Shown here piece after piece: positions 63,144 through 64,000 of a stretch of DNA of 64,000 nt. A program made the position numbers and the translations under genes. Source of the stretch: Sphingomonas koreensis (GTDB lineage Bacteria > Pseudomonadota > Alphaproteobacteria > Sphingomonadales > Sphingomonadaceae); the NCBI GenBank assembly GCA_006438735.1, contig RCZF01000001.1:1054001-1118000 (forward strand), in the 5' to 3' direction. Each line of letters starts with the position of its first letter. Position 1 is the stretch's first letter. Under the pieces are notes generated by a model. It was not told the DNA's origin. It ran no database searches and saw nothing but the letters and a program-made list of their open reading frames with translations.

Positions 63144-64000
63144 TTGACGAATTCCGTAACGGAAGTCGATCCCGCCACGATCCCCGGCGTCGATTCGCAC
63201 GCGCCCTGGCACCATCCGTGGCGCGCCTGGAAGGCGATTTTCGCGCGCATCTACATCATGGACGGTTATCACCATCTGTCGCTGATGGCGGCGGGCGTGG
63301 CGTTCTACGCGTTCCTTTCTTTCGTTCCGTTGCTCGGCGCGGTGGTGATGACCTACGGACTCGTCGCCGACCCCGCGACAGTTGCCGTGCACATGCAGAC
63401 GATCATCAACCTTGTCCCGCTCGACGCCGCCAAGCTGATCCAGGACCAGTTGACCACCATCGCCACCACCGCCGCGTCGAAGGCGGGAATCGCGTTGATC
63501 ATCGCGCTGGCCTTTTCGATCTACGGCGCGATGCGCGCCTCGGGCGCGATCATCCAGGCGCTCGGCGTGATCTATGAGGAAGAGGACGGCCGCTCGATGC
63601 TGCGGCTCTATTGGCTGTCGGCGCGGATCACCTTGGTCGCGGTGGCAGCCGGCGTCGTTGGGCTGCTCGCCGCCGCGCTGCTCGGCTATCTCGGCAATGC
63701 CGTGAACGTGCTCGGCCAAGCGGGCGTGGTCCTCATTCAGGCGATCACCTGGATCGTCGCCGCCGGCATCGCCAGCTTCGCGTTCGGCGTCGCCTATCGC
63801 TACGGCCCCGATCGCGCCGACGCGCGGTGGGAATGGCTGTCGATCGGCTCGATCGCCGCGACGGTGCTGTGGCTGATCGCGACCGTCCTGTTCGGGCTCT
63901 ACGTCGGCAGTTTCGCCAATTACAACGCGACCTACGGTTCGCTCGGCGCGGTCGTCGTGCTGATGATGTGGCTATGGGTATCGGCCTATGCGATCCTGAT
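63144..64000 (+). CDS. YihY/virulence factor BrkB family membrane protein, C-terminus cut by window edge
   Basis: The first 285 residues of an inner-membrane protein with about six helices. The BrkB hallmarks are LSLMAAGVAFYAFLSFVPLL near residue 45 and SIYGAMRASGAIIQALGVIY, then YRYGPDRADARWEW and GSFANYNATYGSLGAVVVLM. Once called RNase BN by mistake; the true role is unclear. A TTG at 63144 is the start, with CGGAG eight bases upstream; no ATG exists before the conserved region. About 20-100 residues are missing beyond the window. It is divergent from tamA. Confidence 0.88.
   Translation, partial: MTNSVTEVDPATIPGVDSHAPWHHPWRAWKAIFARIYIMDGYHHLSLMAAGVAFYAFLSFVPLLGAVVMTYGLVADPATVAVHMQTIINLVPLDAAKLIQDQLTTIATTAASKAGIALIIALAFSIYGAMRASGAIIQALGVIYEEEDGRSMLRLYWLSARITLVAVAAGVVGLLAAALLGYLGNAVNVLGQAGVVLIQAITWIVAAGIASFAFGVAYRYGPDRADARWEWLSIGSIAATVLWLIATVLFGLYVGSFANYNATYGSLGAVVVLMMWLWVSAYAIL

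Overview
The window is high-GC DNA with tightly packed genes, many overlapping by 1 or 4 bases. It most likely comes from an aerobic alphaproteobacterium of the Sphingomonas group. The basis is gene content: PopZ/TolC/Pcm/ValS neighbourhood, a Mg-type HemB, KorAB in an aerobic setting, CerR-EmrAB-NodT, TamAB, AstAB, Flp pilins, and dispersed palindromes. This is inference from content, not a database match. Nearly everything looks chromosomal. I see no phage, plasmid, insertion sequence or CRISPR array.

Layout. 1-7.2 kb: the 3'-truncated formaldehyde dehydrogenase frmA, two small DNA-associated proteins (HVA-Tudor type and SWIB), a lipoprotein, tRNA-Arg(CCU), a DUF1178-nitrilase-glutaredoxin operon, comF divergent from a methyltransferase, mutT, two Flp pilins and accA. 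7.3-12.5 kb: xerD with a secreted unknown protein and a tiny membrane protein, divergent from aroK-aroB. 12.1-16.7 kb: DUF423, a CPA2 antiporter, a NifU/IscU-like scaffold, cvpA and radA, all on the minus strand. 16.7-18.2 kb: an A/T-richer interval with a DUF1294 gene and an apparently frameshifted remnant. 18.3-25 kb: purF, an SDR, photolyase and korA-korB. 25.2-32.2 kb: an HDAC-like deacetylase divergent from esterase-rppH, a DUF481 protein, and an arginine-succinylation operon (M20 hydrolase-astA-astB). 32.2-37.2 kb: small membrane and periplasmic proteins, tRNA-Arg(ACG), tandem GNAT acetyltransferases with hemB, and a lipid kinase. 37.3-44.8 kb: valS, two secreted proteins, popZ, tolC and pcm. 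44.9-49.5 kb: tRNA-Cys and a three-gene signalling operon (EAL, hybrid kinase, response regulator). 49.9-54.8 kb: a CerR-regulated EmrAB-NodT tripartite efflux system. 55-63 kb: a Baeyer-Villiger-type monooxygenase and tamA-tamB. The window ends inside a YihY/BrkB gene.

Most genes are housekeeping, but several points deserve a second look. A 120-bp nested palindromic repeat is inserted in frame inside valS. Three copies of a second palindrome are dispersed in the window, one of them supplying the Shine-Dalgarno of the next gene. A small orphan transcription unit at 49.5-49.85 kb may encode a 17-residue peptide. An M20 hydrolase sits in the astAB operon in the absence of astC, astD and astE. 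The kinase operon contains degenerate GGDEF and receiver domains.
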